Shown here: in pieces, positions 9,077 through 17,905 of the stretch
How the letters are laid out: every line of letters begins with the position of its first letter
Numbering within the stretch: the stretch's first letter is position 1
Assembly (NCBI GenBank): GCA_965603725.1
Contig: CBFDEC010000003.1
Span: 1 to 64,000 of the forward strand
From: JAGGSN01 sp965603725
Lineage (GTDB): Bacteria; Zixibacteria; MSB-5A5; UBA10806; 4484-95
Direction: 5' to 3'
DNA: 64,000 bases
The notes under the pieces: generated by a model
What the model was told of the DNA's origin: nothing
Database searches by the model: none
The model's input: the letters and a program-made list of their open reading frames with translations, nothing else
Translations under genes and position numbers: made by a program

Positions 9077-10174
9077 TTAAACTTCGGCTTTATCGGTCTG
9101 ATTGATTTTCATTTTTTTCTCAAAGGCAAAATTTTTGGCGGCGAATATCAACTCGTCAAGCTCGCCATCAAGAATCCTGTCGAGGTTATATTTTGTTAAA
9201 CCGATTCGATGGTCGGTCAAACGGTTCTGAGGGAAATTATAGGTTTTTATTTTTCCTGACCGGTCGCCTGAACCCACCATTGACTTACGGGATTGTGAAA
9301 TTTTAGAATTATGTTCAGAGGTCAGCTTATCCAGAAGACGTGCTCGAAGGACTTTCATGGCCTTAGCTTTATTTTTGTGCTGTGATTTTTCATCCTGGCA
9401 GGTAACCACAGTGTTAGTGGGAATATGTGTGATTCTGACCGCCGAATCAGTGGTGTTGACCGACTGGCCGCCGGGTCCGGATGAGCGAAAAACATCGATT
9501 TTTAAATCGTTTTGATCGATTTTTAAATCAACATCCTCCGCTTCAGGCAACACCGCTACAGATGCCGCCGAGGTGTGAAGCCTGCCGGAGGCCTCGGTTA
9601 CCGGCACCCGCTGAACTCTATGTATGCCGGATTCGAACTTTAGATCACCATAAACATTATCGCCTTCAACCGTAAAAATTACTTCCTTGAAACCGCCGAC
9701 GCCGGTGACATTCGAATTCATTACATCGATACGCCATCCCCGCCTTTCAGAATACTTTGAGTACATACGATAAAGATCAGCAACAAACAGCGCCGCCTCC
9801 TCACCGCCTGTTCCAGCCCTTATTTCAACTATAATATTTTTACTGTCTTCAGGGTCTCTAGGGACCAGTCGGGCTTTTAGTTTTTGATCAAGCTCCAGAT
9901 ATTTTGCTTTCAGTTCGGCCAGTTCCTCGCCGGCAAGCGCTGATAGTTCGCTGTCGGGTTCCTCTTTAATCAAAAGCCCATTATCAGCGATATTTTTTGA
10001 TACTTTAAAATATTCACGGCTTAGATTTAATGTCTCTTCAATATCGGAACGCTCCTTGGCGATTTTCTTATAAAGCGCCTGGTCAGCCAGAACCTTTGGG
10101 TCGGCCAGCATTTCATCAAGCTGTTCCAGACGGAGTTTTAACGGAGCTAACAGTTTTTCAAACGGGAAATCCAT
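9077..10174 (-). CDS. prfA: Peptide chain release factor 1
   Basis: A 365-aa class I release factor that ends translation at UAA and UAG. The stop-codon reading tripeptide PxT is PVT in VQRVPVTEASGR, and the peptidyl-tRNA hydrolysis motif GGQ lies in SSGPGGQSVNTTDSAVR. PVT marks it as RF1, not RF2, which matters here because UGA appears to be recoded as selenocysteine in selD. Its ATG overlaps the DUF1385 stop (TAATG). The methyltransferase gene prmC, which often follows prfA, is not present downstream. Confidence 0.95.
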   Translation of the reverse strand: MDFPFEKLLAPLKLRLEQLDEMLADPKVLADQALYKKIAKERSDIEETLNLSREYFKVSKNIADNGLLIKEEPDSELSALAGEELAELKAKYLELDQKLKARLVPRDPEDSKNIIVEIRAGTGGEEAALFVADLYRMYSKYSERRGWRIDVMNSNVTGVGGFKEVIFTVEGDNVYGDLKFESGIHRVQRVPVTEASGRLHTSAASVAVLPEAEDVDLKIDQNDLKIDVFRSSGPGGQSVNTTDSAVRITHIPTNTVVTCQDEKSQHKNKAKAMKVLRARLLDKLTSEHNSKISQSRKSMVGSGDRSGKIKTYNFPQNRLTDHRIGLTKYNLDRILDGELDELIFAAKNFAFEKKMKINQTDKAEV

Positions 10175-11157
10175 TATACAGCTCTCACCGATTCTGTGTA
10201 AAGTTCAGTGCCCTCAATCGACGATATCAATGCTGTAACGCCGACCTCAAGCTGACTGTTATCCGGTTCACGAGTAGTTATATTCTGAAGCCACAATCCG
10301 GGAGCAATCAGGATTTTGGTTAACCGCAGGTTACGGGTCTTTCCGGAAAGTTTCAGAAGTTCATATGAGACTCCCGCGACCAATGGCAGAAGCGAAAAAT
10401 GGAGAGCAAATCGCTGAAGAAGAGCCGGTTGATGTCCTATTATCTGGGCAAAAATGGTATCTGATACTGAATAGGTTAAAATCGCCATCATCGCTACAAT
10501 TAATATAAAGCTGGTGCCGCAACGGGGATGCAGAGTAGTGAATTTCGATGCGTTCTCGACTGTTAAAGGCAGATCGGCTTCAAAAGCGAAAATTGTTTTG
10601 TGTTCGGCCCCGTGATATGCAAAAATTCTCCTAATATCCTTCAAATAAGATATTGCCTTGATATACAACACAAACATTATCATCCTGATAACTCCGGCAA
10701 TCAGATTGAAGACAAAAGCTTCACGATGAATATTCATTAACTGTGCAAACAGCAGAGGCAAGAAGAAAAATATCCCAATTGCCAGACCTATTGAAAGTAA
10801 AACAGTCGCCACAAGAGCAATATTCAATTTCTTTGAAACTGGTCCGGAAATATCTTTATCTGTTTCTTCATCGGCAGCAGCGATTTCGGCAGAGTAATTT
10901 AAAGTTTTGATCCCCAAAACCAGCATTTCAAAAAAGGAAAAGACTCCCCGAATGATGGGTTTGCCGAGCGCATTGTGTTTTTTAGTCAGGGATATGAATT
11001 CTTCAGTGCGGGTGGTGATTTCGCCAGAAATGCGCCTTACCGAAGTTGAGACCCGGGTAGGCGAACGCATCATTACTCCCTCGATGACCGCCTGGCCACC
11101 GACGTTTTTGTCAACCCAATAAAAGGGTGAAAGTAATATGGCAATAAATGATTTCAC
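10174..11157 (-). CDS. DUF1385 family membrane protein
   Basis: A 327-aa protein of the DUF1385 family, whose function is unknown. Visible family features are GGQAVIEGVMMRSP near the N terminus, KPIIRGVFSFFEML, and YHGAEHKTIFAFE followed by LHPRCGTSFILIVAM. About four membrane segments lie in the middle and second half. The histidine and cysteine residues in YHGAEHK and HPRCGTS have led to suggestions of a metal-dependent enzyme, but this is unproven. Its position between rpmE and prfA is a conserved neighbourhood in many bacteria and supports the call. Confidence 0.88.
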   Translation of the reverse strand: MKSFIAILLSPFYWVDKNVGGQAVIEGVMMRSPTRVSTSVRRISGEITTRTEEFISLTKKHNALGKPIIRGVFSFFEMLVLGIKTLNYSAEIAAADEETDKDISGPVSKKLNIALVATVLLSIGLAIGIFFFLPLLFAQLMNIHREAFVFNLIAGVIRMIMFVLYIKAISYLKDIRRIFAYHGAEHKTIFAFEADLPLTVENASKFTTLHPRCGTSFILIVAMMAILTYSVSDTIFAQIIGHQPALLQRFALHFSLLPLVAGVSYELLKLSGKTRNLRLTKILIAPGLWLQNITTREPDNSQLEVGVTALISSIEGTELYTESVRAV

Positions 11158-11223
11158 TATGTTCCCAGATATAAATGGAAATAGCGGCGCCTCAAGGATG
11201 CTCGATATACCGCCATTTGTTAT

Positions 11224-11433
11224 CTAATTGTTTTTATTTTTAGCGTACTTACGTCTATATCTGTCAACCCGGCCGGCGGTATCGACAAGTTTTTGCTTGC
11301 CAGTAAAGAACGGATGGCAGTTTGAACATATCTCCACTTTGACGTCCTTAAGAGTGGAACGAGTTTCGATCACGTTCCCGCAGGCACAGGTGATTTTTGT
11401 TTCGTAATATTTAGGATGAATTCCTTTTTTCAT
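11224..11433 (-). CDS. rpmE: Ribosomal protein bL31 (zinc-binding type)
   Basis: A large-subunit ribosomal protein of 69 aa starting MKKGIHPKYYE. Zinc ligands are visible as CACG near the N terminus and CSNC later, so this is the zinc-dependent C+ paralogue rather than the zinc-free replacement. An ATG 15 bases upstream (11448) is in frame, but the Shine-Dalgarno GGAGG lies between the two ATGs and points to the start at 11433. It heads the rpmE-DUF1385-prfA group. Confidence 0.93.
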   Translation of the reverse strand: MKKGIHPKYYETKITCACGNVIETRSTLKDVKVEICSNCHPFFTGKQKLVDTAGRVDRYRRKYAKNKNN

Positions 11434-11486
11434 ATTTCCTCCGAACACATTAATATAATATTAAATTTGTTCGACGCAAGCTTAAT

Positions 11487-12785
11487 TTACCTTAATAAAA
11501 CCATTTTTACCGCCCTGGAAGTTCCCTTTATACGAGCAAAATAGACTCCAGAGGCAACATCATGGCCATAATAATCTACGCCGTTCCAGATTACATTATT
11601 GTTTATCGAGTATTTGCTGGCCAAGTTTAATTTATTGACCTGCCTGCCGTTACTATCAAAAATATAAATAATGATTTCGCTTGAACTATAGTGATTACCC
11701 TGCAGGCTCAAAATCACTGCCGAGTTGAACGGGTTGGGATAGGGTGAGCTAAGGCTTATTTGGGTTGGGATGGCGTTATTTGACTCATCAATTGATGTTC
11801 TGGAATCGATGATCGCCAGCGATAATGGCCCGCTGCCAACAGGATAGTCATCATGTACGGTTCCCTGGCTGTCGAATTCGGTTACCGAGTTGGCCAGTTG
11901 CCCGGCGCTGTAGAGCATTCCGGTGGAATCGAGCGCAAGCCCAATTGATCCGGTCCCGACTAGAATAGGGTTGTCATTACCTCTGAGAACTGTTCGGCTT
12001 AGAGCGTCATAGTTGAAAACATGGCCATCATCAAACCAGCCGCCGGCGGAGATGAAGCCGATGCCTGATGAGTTAATTACCGGCATATAAGGACTGCCGC
12101 CCGTAGAAATTGAATCAATAAGTGAATTGTCTGAAGAATCAAGGAAATATATCATCCCCATGTTAGCTGTATAATCGCCGGTACAGATTATATTGATATT
12201 TCCGTCAGAACCAACCGCCATCGCCTGAGGGTTTTTACCGACATTAATCTGATCAATAATACTGCCGTCGCTTATGTCAATTACAGTTACCGATCCCTGG
12301 CCATAACTGAAGTCTACCGGATTGAAGCCGGTATTTGCCACATAAAGTTTGCCATTATACTCAATTATACCGGCTGGACACTGACCAACAGTGTATATTG
12401 CGACTATTGAACCGCTGCTTAGATTTACTTTATAAACGGAAGATGAGGCAAAACCGGTAACAAAGGCATAATTATCGTAATATGTCGCATGCCAGGGATT
12501 GCTTCCGGTCGACAGGGGGAATTCATCCACGATAGAGTTGTTCGCCGGATTTATCACTTGCAGGCTGGCATTCCCCGAATTGACCACATACAGCATGTCT
12601 TCATAATAGACTACCTGGTTGGGAATAACCCCCAGGGTTACAATATGATTTTCCGCAGCCCCCGTTTCAATATCAATCCTGGACAGGGTTTCAGACAGAT
12701 TGTTGATGACGTAAACATAATTGTCGGCAAGCAAGCAGGAATAAAAGCTGATAATTGCCAGGCTGATAATGGCGGTTCGTTTCAT
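11487..12785 (-). CDS. Secreted YVTN/YncE-type beta-propeller with sorting tail, BtuG-like candidate
   Basis: A 432-aa secreted protein. A signal peptide (residues 1-20) is followed by repeated propeller strands such as LYVVNSGNASLQVI, LYVANTGF, and VTVIDISDGSIIDQI spanning to about residue 330. A C-terminal FlgD-like sorting domain begins at YPNPFN (about residue 349). It lies 9 bp after the TonB-dependent receptor stop with its own AAGGAGA Shine-Dalgarno, so it should share the cobalamin riboswitch. In Bacteroides the surface propeller BtuG captures B12 and hands it to BtuB. I infer the same role here, but with a secretion-system sorting tail instead of a lipid anchor. Ligand binding is not proven by the sequence. 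Confidence 0.75.
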   Translation of the reverse strand: MKRTAIISLAIISFYSCLLADNYVYVINNLSETLSRIDIETGAAENHIVTLGVIPNQVVYYEDMLYVVNSGNASLQVINPANNSIVDEFPLSTGSNPWHATYYDNYAFVTGFASSSVYKVNLSSGSIVAIYTVGQCPAGIIEYNGKLYVANTGFNPVDFSYGQGSVTVIDISDGSIIDQINVGKNPQAMAVGSDGNINIICTGDYTANMGMIYFLDSSDNSLIDSISTGGSPYMPVINSSGIGFISAGGWFDDGHVFNYDALSRTVLRGNDNPILVGTGSIGLALDSTGMLYSAGQLANSVTEFDSQGTVHDDYPVGSGPLSLAIIDSRTSIDESNNAIPTQISLSSPYPNPFNSAVILSLQGNHYSSSEIIIYIFDSNGRQVNKLNLASKYSINNNVIWNGVDYYGHDVASGVYFARIKGTSRAVKMVLLR

Positions 12786-12794
12786 GGTTTCTCC

Positions 12795-14975
12795 TTATAA
12801 TTTTAATGTTAAGCCGAAATGATAGCTTCTTGGCGGCATCGGTTGATATTCTAAAAGCTCATATTCAATATCAGTTAAATTATTAATTTTAAAGTCAAAG
12901 ATTATGGCAAGCATCTTAAATTTGCAGGACATGCCGGCGCCGAGGTTAACCAGAGTATAGGGATCAAGCTGCTTGGTATTTTCCTCAGTGAAATACCGGC
13001 GGCTTGAATCAAGCATATCCGCCTCGGCATAGAAAATCCGATAATTGATTTTGGCGCCAAGAGTGTTAGCATAAAGCGGCTGAAAGGTGATATATTTTCC
13101 GTAATAGGGCTGGCCTTTTTCCCTGTTTAGGGCAGTAGATTTAATCCGTGAAAAATCGATTTCAATAATGTCGCCGGGGACTTTATAGGAAACAGAGGCT
13201 GCAGCGCTGAAGAAATCAGAGGCTGATACATTTACAGGTTTATATTTTATCCCCTGCGAGCGTCGCCAGTAGATCAAGTTTTTATAGCGAATGTCGCGAT
13301 ATTCCAATGACAGCCGCCATTTGCCGCCAAATTTGAAAGCGCTGTAAATCTCATTGGTAATTGAGCGTGATGTTTCGGGTTTCAAATCCGGATTGGGCAT
13401 AACAAATATATCCTCCTGCCAGTAGAGCTCGGCTAACCCCGGCAAACGGAATGACTTTGCAAATGATGCGGTAAACCCGGCGGTTAGGCCCTGTGTATAG
13501 ACAACTGATGCAGAAAAATTGCTGGCGGAATAATTTTTATTATCTACTCTGTTTAATGATTGAGAAATTCCCGCTTGTATAATAAACCTGCTGATATTGT
13601 GGTTATAGCCGGCGCTTCCATATAATTTGTAATCACTGCGCTTTATTTTGCCCAGAGCCAGGGCTGGCCTGATATTATCTATTCCCTCGAGAATGCTTTT
13701 TGTGTATGATAACTGTGAATTAACATTCAACCGCTTTATGGCTGTAAAATTACTCTGCAGGGCAATTCCGGACTCACTTTCGAGATATTTTGTATCATAT
13801 TGAATAAAGCTGTTGAAATCCTTATAACGAGTATCTCTTTTTAGTGCAGATACTGATACTTTTACATCGATGGCTTTACTTATCCGACGGCTAAAATCAG
13901 CTCCGGCAGATATGGTTTCCTTTTTGGATGAGGCATCAACCAGCGGGTCTATAATTCGTCCCGGGACGCCGTTTTCTCCATTATAAATATATCCGGACAA
14001 ATTAAGGTAATAGTCGGCAAAACAGCTTGAATAGGAAAGATAATACTTATCGTGTTTGACTATGGCGTTTTCTCTTGTTTGAGTATCGCCATAATAATCT
14101 GTGTATTGATAGTTGTTTTTTGAATAATTCTTTTCATAGATTATCTTGATTATACCAAATTTCGGCTTATGGTAGTCGAAATTTGCGTTGTAACCTTCCT
14201 CGTTATAACTTCCCTTTTGAGCAGATATCGCAAACGAGTTGGATTTTATTGACTTTACGGTTATAAAATTGAGCGTGCCTCCCAGGCCGCCGCTGTTGGC
14301 AGTACCGGTAACTCCGGGTGAAAAATATTCGATTTTAGTCACAGCTTTAATCGGAATCTGATTTAAGTCGGCCCGTCCCGTTAGAAGCGAATTTATTTTT
14401 CGTCCATCGATGAGTATGTTTACACCATCTGGTCTGATGCCGCTGATAGAGATATATGTCTCGCCGATAGCCGGTGAATTAACCATGTTTATACCGGGAA
14501 TATCTTTCAAAAGCGACTCGATAGATTCATTAGCCCTGTCATTGATATCATATGTTTTAACATTGAAGCCTTGATGATCGATTTCATCCGGCGATAACGC
14601 CTCGGAATAAACAGGCGCAACGTTTATGATATTGTTTTCAAGAAATATATCGCGCCTGATCGGCGGGCCGTTGCCAACGGTGACTTTGTCAGCAGTAAAT
14701 ACCGTTATATTATCGAGCCGGCAACTCAACCGGTATTCACCAGCGGGGATGTTATAAATATAATAGCAGCCGTCCCGACCGGTTGTTATTTGGAATGCGG
14801 TGTTTTCCACATTTACTAAAGCTTCAGAAACAGGACCGTTTTTATCTATAACCTGACCAAAGATTTTAAGCGTAGTTTGAGAATTTGAAGAATCGGGAAA
14901 TAATATTAAAAGGCTTATTATCGAAAGCGGAATTAAAAAACTCCGGGAGGTCCGGAGTGGAACAATCAGTTTCAT
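12795..14975 (-). CDS. btuB: TonB-dependent receptor, BtuB-like cobalamin transporter
   Basis: An outer-membrane transporter of 726 aa. A signal peptide (about 1-32) is followed by a carboxypeptidase-regulatory-like domain (about 35-110, GQVIDKNGPVSEALVNV), a TonB plug (SIESLLKDIPGINM, ISGIRPDGVNILIDGRKI) and a beta-barrel ending in a terminal strand SYHFGLTLKL. The start at 14975 (MKLIVPLR) is preferred over the in-frame TTG six bases earlier because GAGAGG precedes it. The cobalamin riboswitch in the leader makes B12 or a related corrinoid the likely substrate. No btuF, btuC or btuD is visible nearby. Confidence 0.88.
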   Translation of the reverse strand: MKLIVPLRTSRSFLIPLSIISLLILFPDSSNSQTTLKIFGQVIDKNGPVSEALVNVENTAFQITTGRDGCYYIYNIPAGEYRLSCRLDNITVFTADKVTVGNGPPIRRDIFLENNIINVAPVYSEALSPDEIDHQGFNVKTYDINDRANESIESLLKDIPGINMVNSPAIGETYISISGIRPDGVNILIDGRKINSLLTGRADLNQIPIKAVTKIEYFSPGVTGTANSGGLGGTLNFITVKSIKSNSFAISAQKGSYNEEGYNANFDYHKPKFGIIKIIYEKNYSKNNYQYTDYYGDTQTRENAIVKHDKYYLSYSSCFADYYLNLSGYIYNGENGVPGRIIDPLVDASSKKETISAGADFSRRISKAIDVKVSVSALKRDTRYKDFNSFIQYDTKYLESESGIALQSNFTAIKRLNVNSQLSYTKSILEGIDNIRPALALGKIKRSDYKLYGSAGYNHNISRFIIQAGISQSLNRVDNKNYSASNFSASVVYTQGLTAGFTASFAKSFRLPGLAELYWQEDIFVMPNPDLKPETSRSITNEIYSAFKFGGKWRLSLEYRDIRYKNLIYWRRSQGIKYKPVNVSASDFFSAAASVSYKVPGDIIEIDFSRIKSTALNREKGQPYYGKYITFQPLYANTLGAKINYRIFYAEADMLDSSRRYFTEENTKQLDPYTLVNLGAGMSCKFKMLAIIFDFKINNLTDIEYELLEYQPMPPRSYHFGLTLKL

Positions 14976-15014
14976 CGCCAACCTCTCCCACGAAGGTATT
15001 TATATGGCCTTACA

Positions 15015-15172
15015 GTTCGGCAGGTCTCCTGACTTACGGCATCAAGGCTGCCTTATGCCTTCCCATTTGTCTAACAGTGACATAAGACAAGAATTGGTCG
15101 ATTACAGTAGCGGGGCTGTGACGGATTCTCACCGCCTTCCCTATTATCCCGCATGGGACCGGACTGTTATGT
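15015..15172 (-). promoter_or_regulatory. Cobalamin riboswitch
   Basis: The minus strand carries the conserved B12-box core AGTCAGGAGACCTGCC at its 3' end, preceded by GGGAAGGCGGTGAGAATCC and CACAGCCCCGCTACTGTAA. This is the classic order of a cobalamin riboswitch. It lies about 40 bases before the ATG of the btuB-like receptor. Binding of adenosylcobalamin or a related form is expected to shut off the receptor and propeller genes. Confidence 0.95.
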
Positions 15173-15269
15173 GCTGATTTTTTATATAACAAATTAAGGA
15201 TGATAGTCAAGAAAAATCTTTAAGAGGCTTATAGAAAACAAATTTCCTTAATTTACATGATGGCATATT

Positions 15270-15299
15270 CAGATTGTTAACTATTTAATTAACAATCTG
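15270..15299. repeat. Perfect 11-bp inverted repeat upstream of the B12 operon
   Basis: CAGATTGTTAA and TTAACAATCTG flank an 8-base AT-only spacer apart from one C. It lies about 100 bases upstream of the riboswitch 5' end and about 75 bases after the SANT-repeat gene. No T-run follows on either strand, so an operator for a dimeric regulator is as likely as a weak terminator. Confidence 0.5.
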
Positions 15300-15376
15300 T
15301 ATGCTTTTCAAAAATGTCTATCGATGCTTCAATACGATATGCAGTTGTTGCCCACCCAAAACGCGATCAATTTATT

Positions 15377-16042
15377 CTATTTTTTTCTTTTTTTTGATTT
15401 GGCTAAACCTAAAACTTCATTGCGATGGATAGCTACAGACGCTTTAGATCTGTTTAAAACTTCAGCAATCTGGTTGTCAGTCATTTTTTTATAGTTTTTT
15501 ATAATGAATTTGTTTTCGTTTTCAGAGTAGCTTCTGTTTTCGCGTTTCGGGCAATCTAGGATTCTGTTGCGGTGGTGTGTTACGGAGATTAATGACCGGC
15601 TTAATGTTTTAGCAATGGCCACGTCAGTCATTTTTTTATAGTTTTCCAGGATAAATTTATTTTCCTCGGGTGTGAAATTCCGTCTGACAACCTTTTTCTT
15701 ACCCAGAACAATCAGCCGTCGATAGATAATAGATTTCAACGGTTTATTCAGTTTTTCAGCGAGTTTTGGGTCTGTCAATTTTTTGTAGTTTTCAATGATG
15801 AATTTGTCGTTATCCTCGGTGAAATTATACTTGCTTTTACGTCTTCGGGGACGATTTTTCAAGGCCAACATTCGAGAACGTCGTTTTATGCCTAATTCTA
15901 TGAAGATCAACTGCACATACTGACGGCTGCAGCCATAATGTTCCGCGATATCTGTCAGGGAAAGATTTTCGTGATGGTACATGTTATACATCTTGTCTTT
16001 TTCATTTACCATCTTCTGCTTTAAAACTTGATGGGGTGCCAT
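15377..16042 (-). CDS. DNA-binding protein with three tandem Myb/SANT-like HTH repeats
   Basis: A 221-aa basic protein. An N-terminal HTH (about 15-55, LSLTDIAEHYGCSRQYVQLI) is followed by three near-identical units at 72-113, 122-162 and 171-211. Each begins with an aromatic-rich segment (FTEDNDKFI, FTPEENKFI, YSENENKFI), then NYKKMTD, a short helix IA..L.RS and a recognition-like helix ending HRN.VL. The spacing is about 49 residues. This resembles R1R2R3 Myb or tandem SANT/HTH_38 architecture and predicts sequence-specific DNA binding. The lysine-rich C terminus supports that. It follows glmS by 23 bp on the same strand. Its targets are unknown, and I know no named bacterial family with exactly this layout. 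Confidence 0.72.
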   Translation of the reverse strand: MAPHQVLKQKMVNEKDKMYNMYHHENLSLTDIAEHYGCSRQYVQLIFIELGIKRRSRMLALKNRPRRRKSKYNFTEDNDKFIIENYKKLTDPKLAEKLNKPLKSIIYRRLIVLGKKKVVRRNFTPEENKFILENYKKMTDVAIAKTLSRSLISVTHHRNRILDCPKRENRSYSENENKFIIKNYKKMTDNQIAEVLNRSKASVAIHRNEVLGLAKSKKRKK

Positions 16043-16065
16043 AAATTGCCCCTTATTAAGGGTTA

Positions 16066-17892
16066 TTATTCAACGGTTACACTCTTTGCCAGATTTCTTG
16101 GCTGGTCAACATCGCAACCTCTTAAAACCGCTATGTGATATGCCAGAAGCTGCAGAGGTATTATTGATATTAATGGCAGCGCAAACTCATCCGCTTTCGG
16201 AATATAGATAACATCATTAACTATCGATGTAATATCTGTGTCTCCTTCGGTAGCGATAGCGATAACATTGCCTTTTCGGGCTTTAATTTCCTGGATATTG
16301 GAAATCACTTTTTCATACACCGAATCCCTTGGCGCCAGGACTACTACCGGCATGTTATCATCGATTAAAGCGATAGGTCCATGCTTCATTTCTGCGGCCG
16401 GGTAGCCCTCGGCATGGATATAAGAAATCTCTTTAAGCTTTAACGCTCCTTCCAGAGCAATTGGAAAATTCAACCCCCTTCCTAAGTATAAAAAGTTATT
16501 TTTTCTGTAATATTTCTCAGCAATTTGCTTTATTTCATCATTTTTTTCTAATACGTCGTTTACCTGGTCAGGAGCATTCTGAATAGCTTTAATCAGTTTC
16601 ATGCCCGTTTGCAGCGACATATGACGCATCCTTGCCAGAAGAATAGTGAACATTGACAATACCACAATCTGAGAGGTAAGCGCCTTCGTTGAAGCAACGC
16701 CTATTTCCGGGCCGGCATGGATATAAACTCCGCCATCGGTTTCGCGGGCTATTGTTGAACCCACTACGTTGCAAATGCCAAGACAGGTCGCGCCTTTGCG
16801 TTTTGCCTCGCGCAAGGCGGCCAGGGTATCGGCTGTTTCACCCGATTGGGAAATTACAATCAAAACTGTATTGGGCGAGATAATTGGATTTCTATAACGA
16901 AACTCGGAGGCGTATTCTACCTCGACCGGAAGACGGGCATATTCCTCAATAAGGTATTTCCCAATAAGGCTGGCATGCCAGGATGTTCCGCAGGCTGTAA
17001 TGATGATTTTTCTTATATGGGAAAGCTCTTTGTACTGAAGGTTTAAGCCGTTGAGTCTGGCTGTGCCTTCATCGAAATTCAGACGGCCTCTCATGGCATT
17101 GTGAAGGGTCGTTGGCTGTTCCATGATTTCTTTGTGCATGAAATGAGGGGAACCGCTTTTTTCGATCATATCTAATGACCATGAAATATCCTTTACGTCC
17201 GGACTGACCATTGTCTTATCTATACGTGATACCGTGAAATTGCTCCTGGTGATTTCGGCCAGTTCACGGTCATCGAGGTAGACAACTTGATTGGTATACC
17301 GCAGTATTGCCGAAACGTCCGAAGCCAGGAAATTCTCGTCGCGCCCGCTCCCAATAATAAGAGGTGAACCGAGTCGAGCGGCTACTATTCGGTCAGGTGT
17401 GTCAAGGCAAACAACTCCGATACCGTAAGTACCTTCAACCTGAGTCAAAGCCATACGGACTGCCTCCAGCAAATCACCGTTAAAATGCTCTTCGATAAGA
17501 TGAGCCAAAACCTCGGTGTCGGTTTCGGTAATAAAATTGTGACCTTTTTTCTCAAGGAAAATCTTCAGGCTGGAGAAATTTTCTATTATGCCGTTGTGAA
17601 CAACTGCAATTTTTCCGCTGCAGTCAAGGTGTGGGTGAGCGTTTATATCTGAAGGTTCTCCATGAGTGGCCCACCTGGTATGGCCGATTCCCGTTTTGGA
17701 TGTGAGATTACTTCCCTTAAGAAGATCGTTCAGGGCGCTAATTTTACCGGCGGTTTTTTGCAAAATAATATTTGATTCATCGATACAGGCTATCCCTGCA
17801 GAATCATACCCCCGATATTCGAGTCTTTTCAGCCCCTCCATCAGGATCGGTATTGCATTTTTATTTCCAATATATCCAACAATTCCACACAT
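16066..17892 (-). CDS. glmS: Glucosamine-6-phosphate synthase (isomerising)
   Basis: A 608-aa enzyme that makes glucosamine-6-phosphate from fructose-6-phosphate and glutamine, the entry to peptidoglycan and LPS amino sugars. The N-terminal class II glutaminase starts with catalytic Cys2 (MCGIVGYIG). Two SIS isomerase domains follow (ITACGTSWHAS, ISQSGETADTL; LGRGLNFPIALEGALKLKE). The C terminus NLAKSVTVE is the family signature. It lies 13 bp after glmM, which forces transcription from the glmM side. That spacing leaves no room for a glmS ribozyme. Confidence 0.97.
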   Translation of the reverse strand: MCGIVGYIGNKNAIPILMEGLKRLEYRGYDSAGIACIDESNIILQKTAGKISALNDLLKGSNLTSKTGIGHTRWATHGEPSDINAHPHLDCSGKIAVVHNGIIENFSSLKIFLEKKGHNFITETDTEVLAHLIEEHFNGDLLEAVRMALTQVEGTYGIGVVCLDTPDRIVAARLGSPLIIGSGRDENFLASDVSAILRYTNQVVYLDDRELAEITRSNFTVSRIDKTMVSPDVKDISWSLDMIEKSGSPHFMHKEIMEQPTTLHNAMRGRLNFDEGTARLNGLNLQYKELSHIRKIIITACGTSWHASLIGKYLIEEYARLPVEVEYASEFRYRNPIISPNTVLIVISQSGETADTLAALREAKRKGATCLGICNVVGSTIARETDGGVYIHAGPEIGVASTKALTSQIVVLSMFTILLARMRHMSLQTGMKLIKAIQNAPDQVNDVLEKNDEIKQIAEKYYRKNNFLYLGRGLNFPIALEGALKLKEISYIHAEGYPAAEMKHGPIALIDDNMPVVVLAPRDSVYEKVISNIQEIKARKGNVIAIATEGDTDITSIVNDVIYIPKADEFALPLISIIPLQLLAYHIAVLRGCDVDQPRNLAKSVTVE

Positions 17893-17905
17893 TTTGTCTC
17901 CGGCG

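Noticed and set aside
17893..17905. glmS ribozyme upstream of glmS
   Set aside because: Only 13 bases separate glmM and glmS, leaving no room for the ribozyme.
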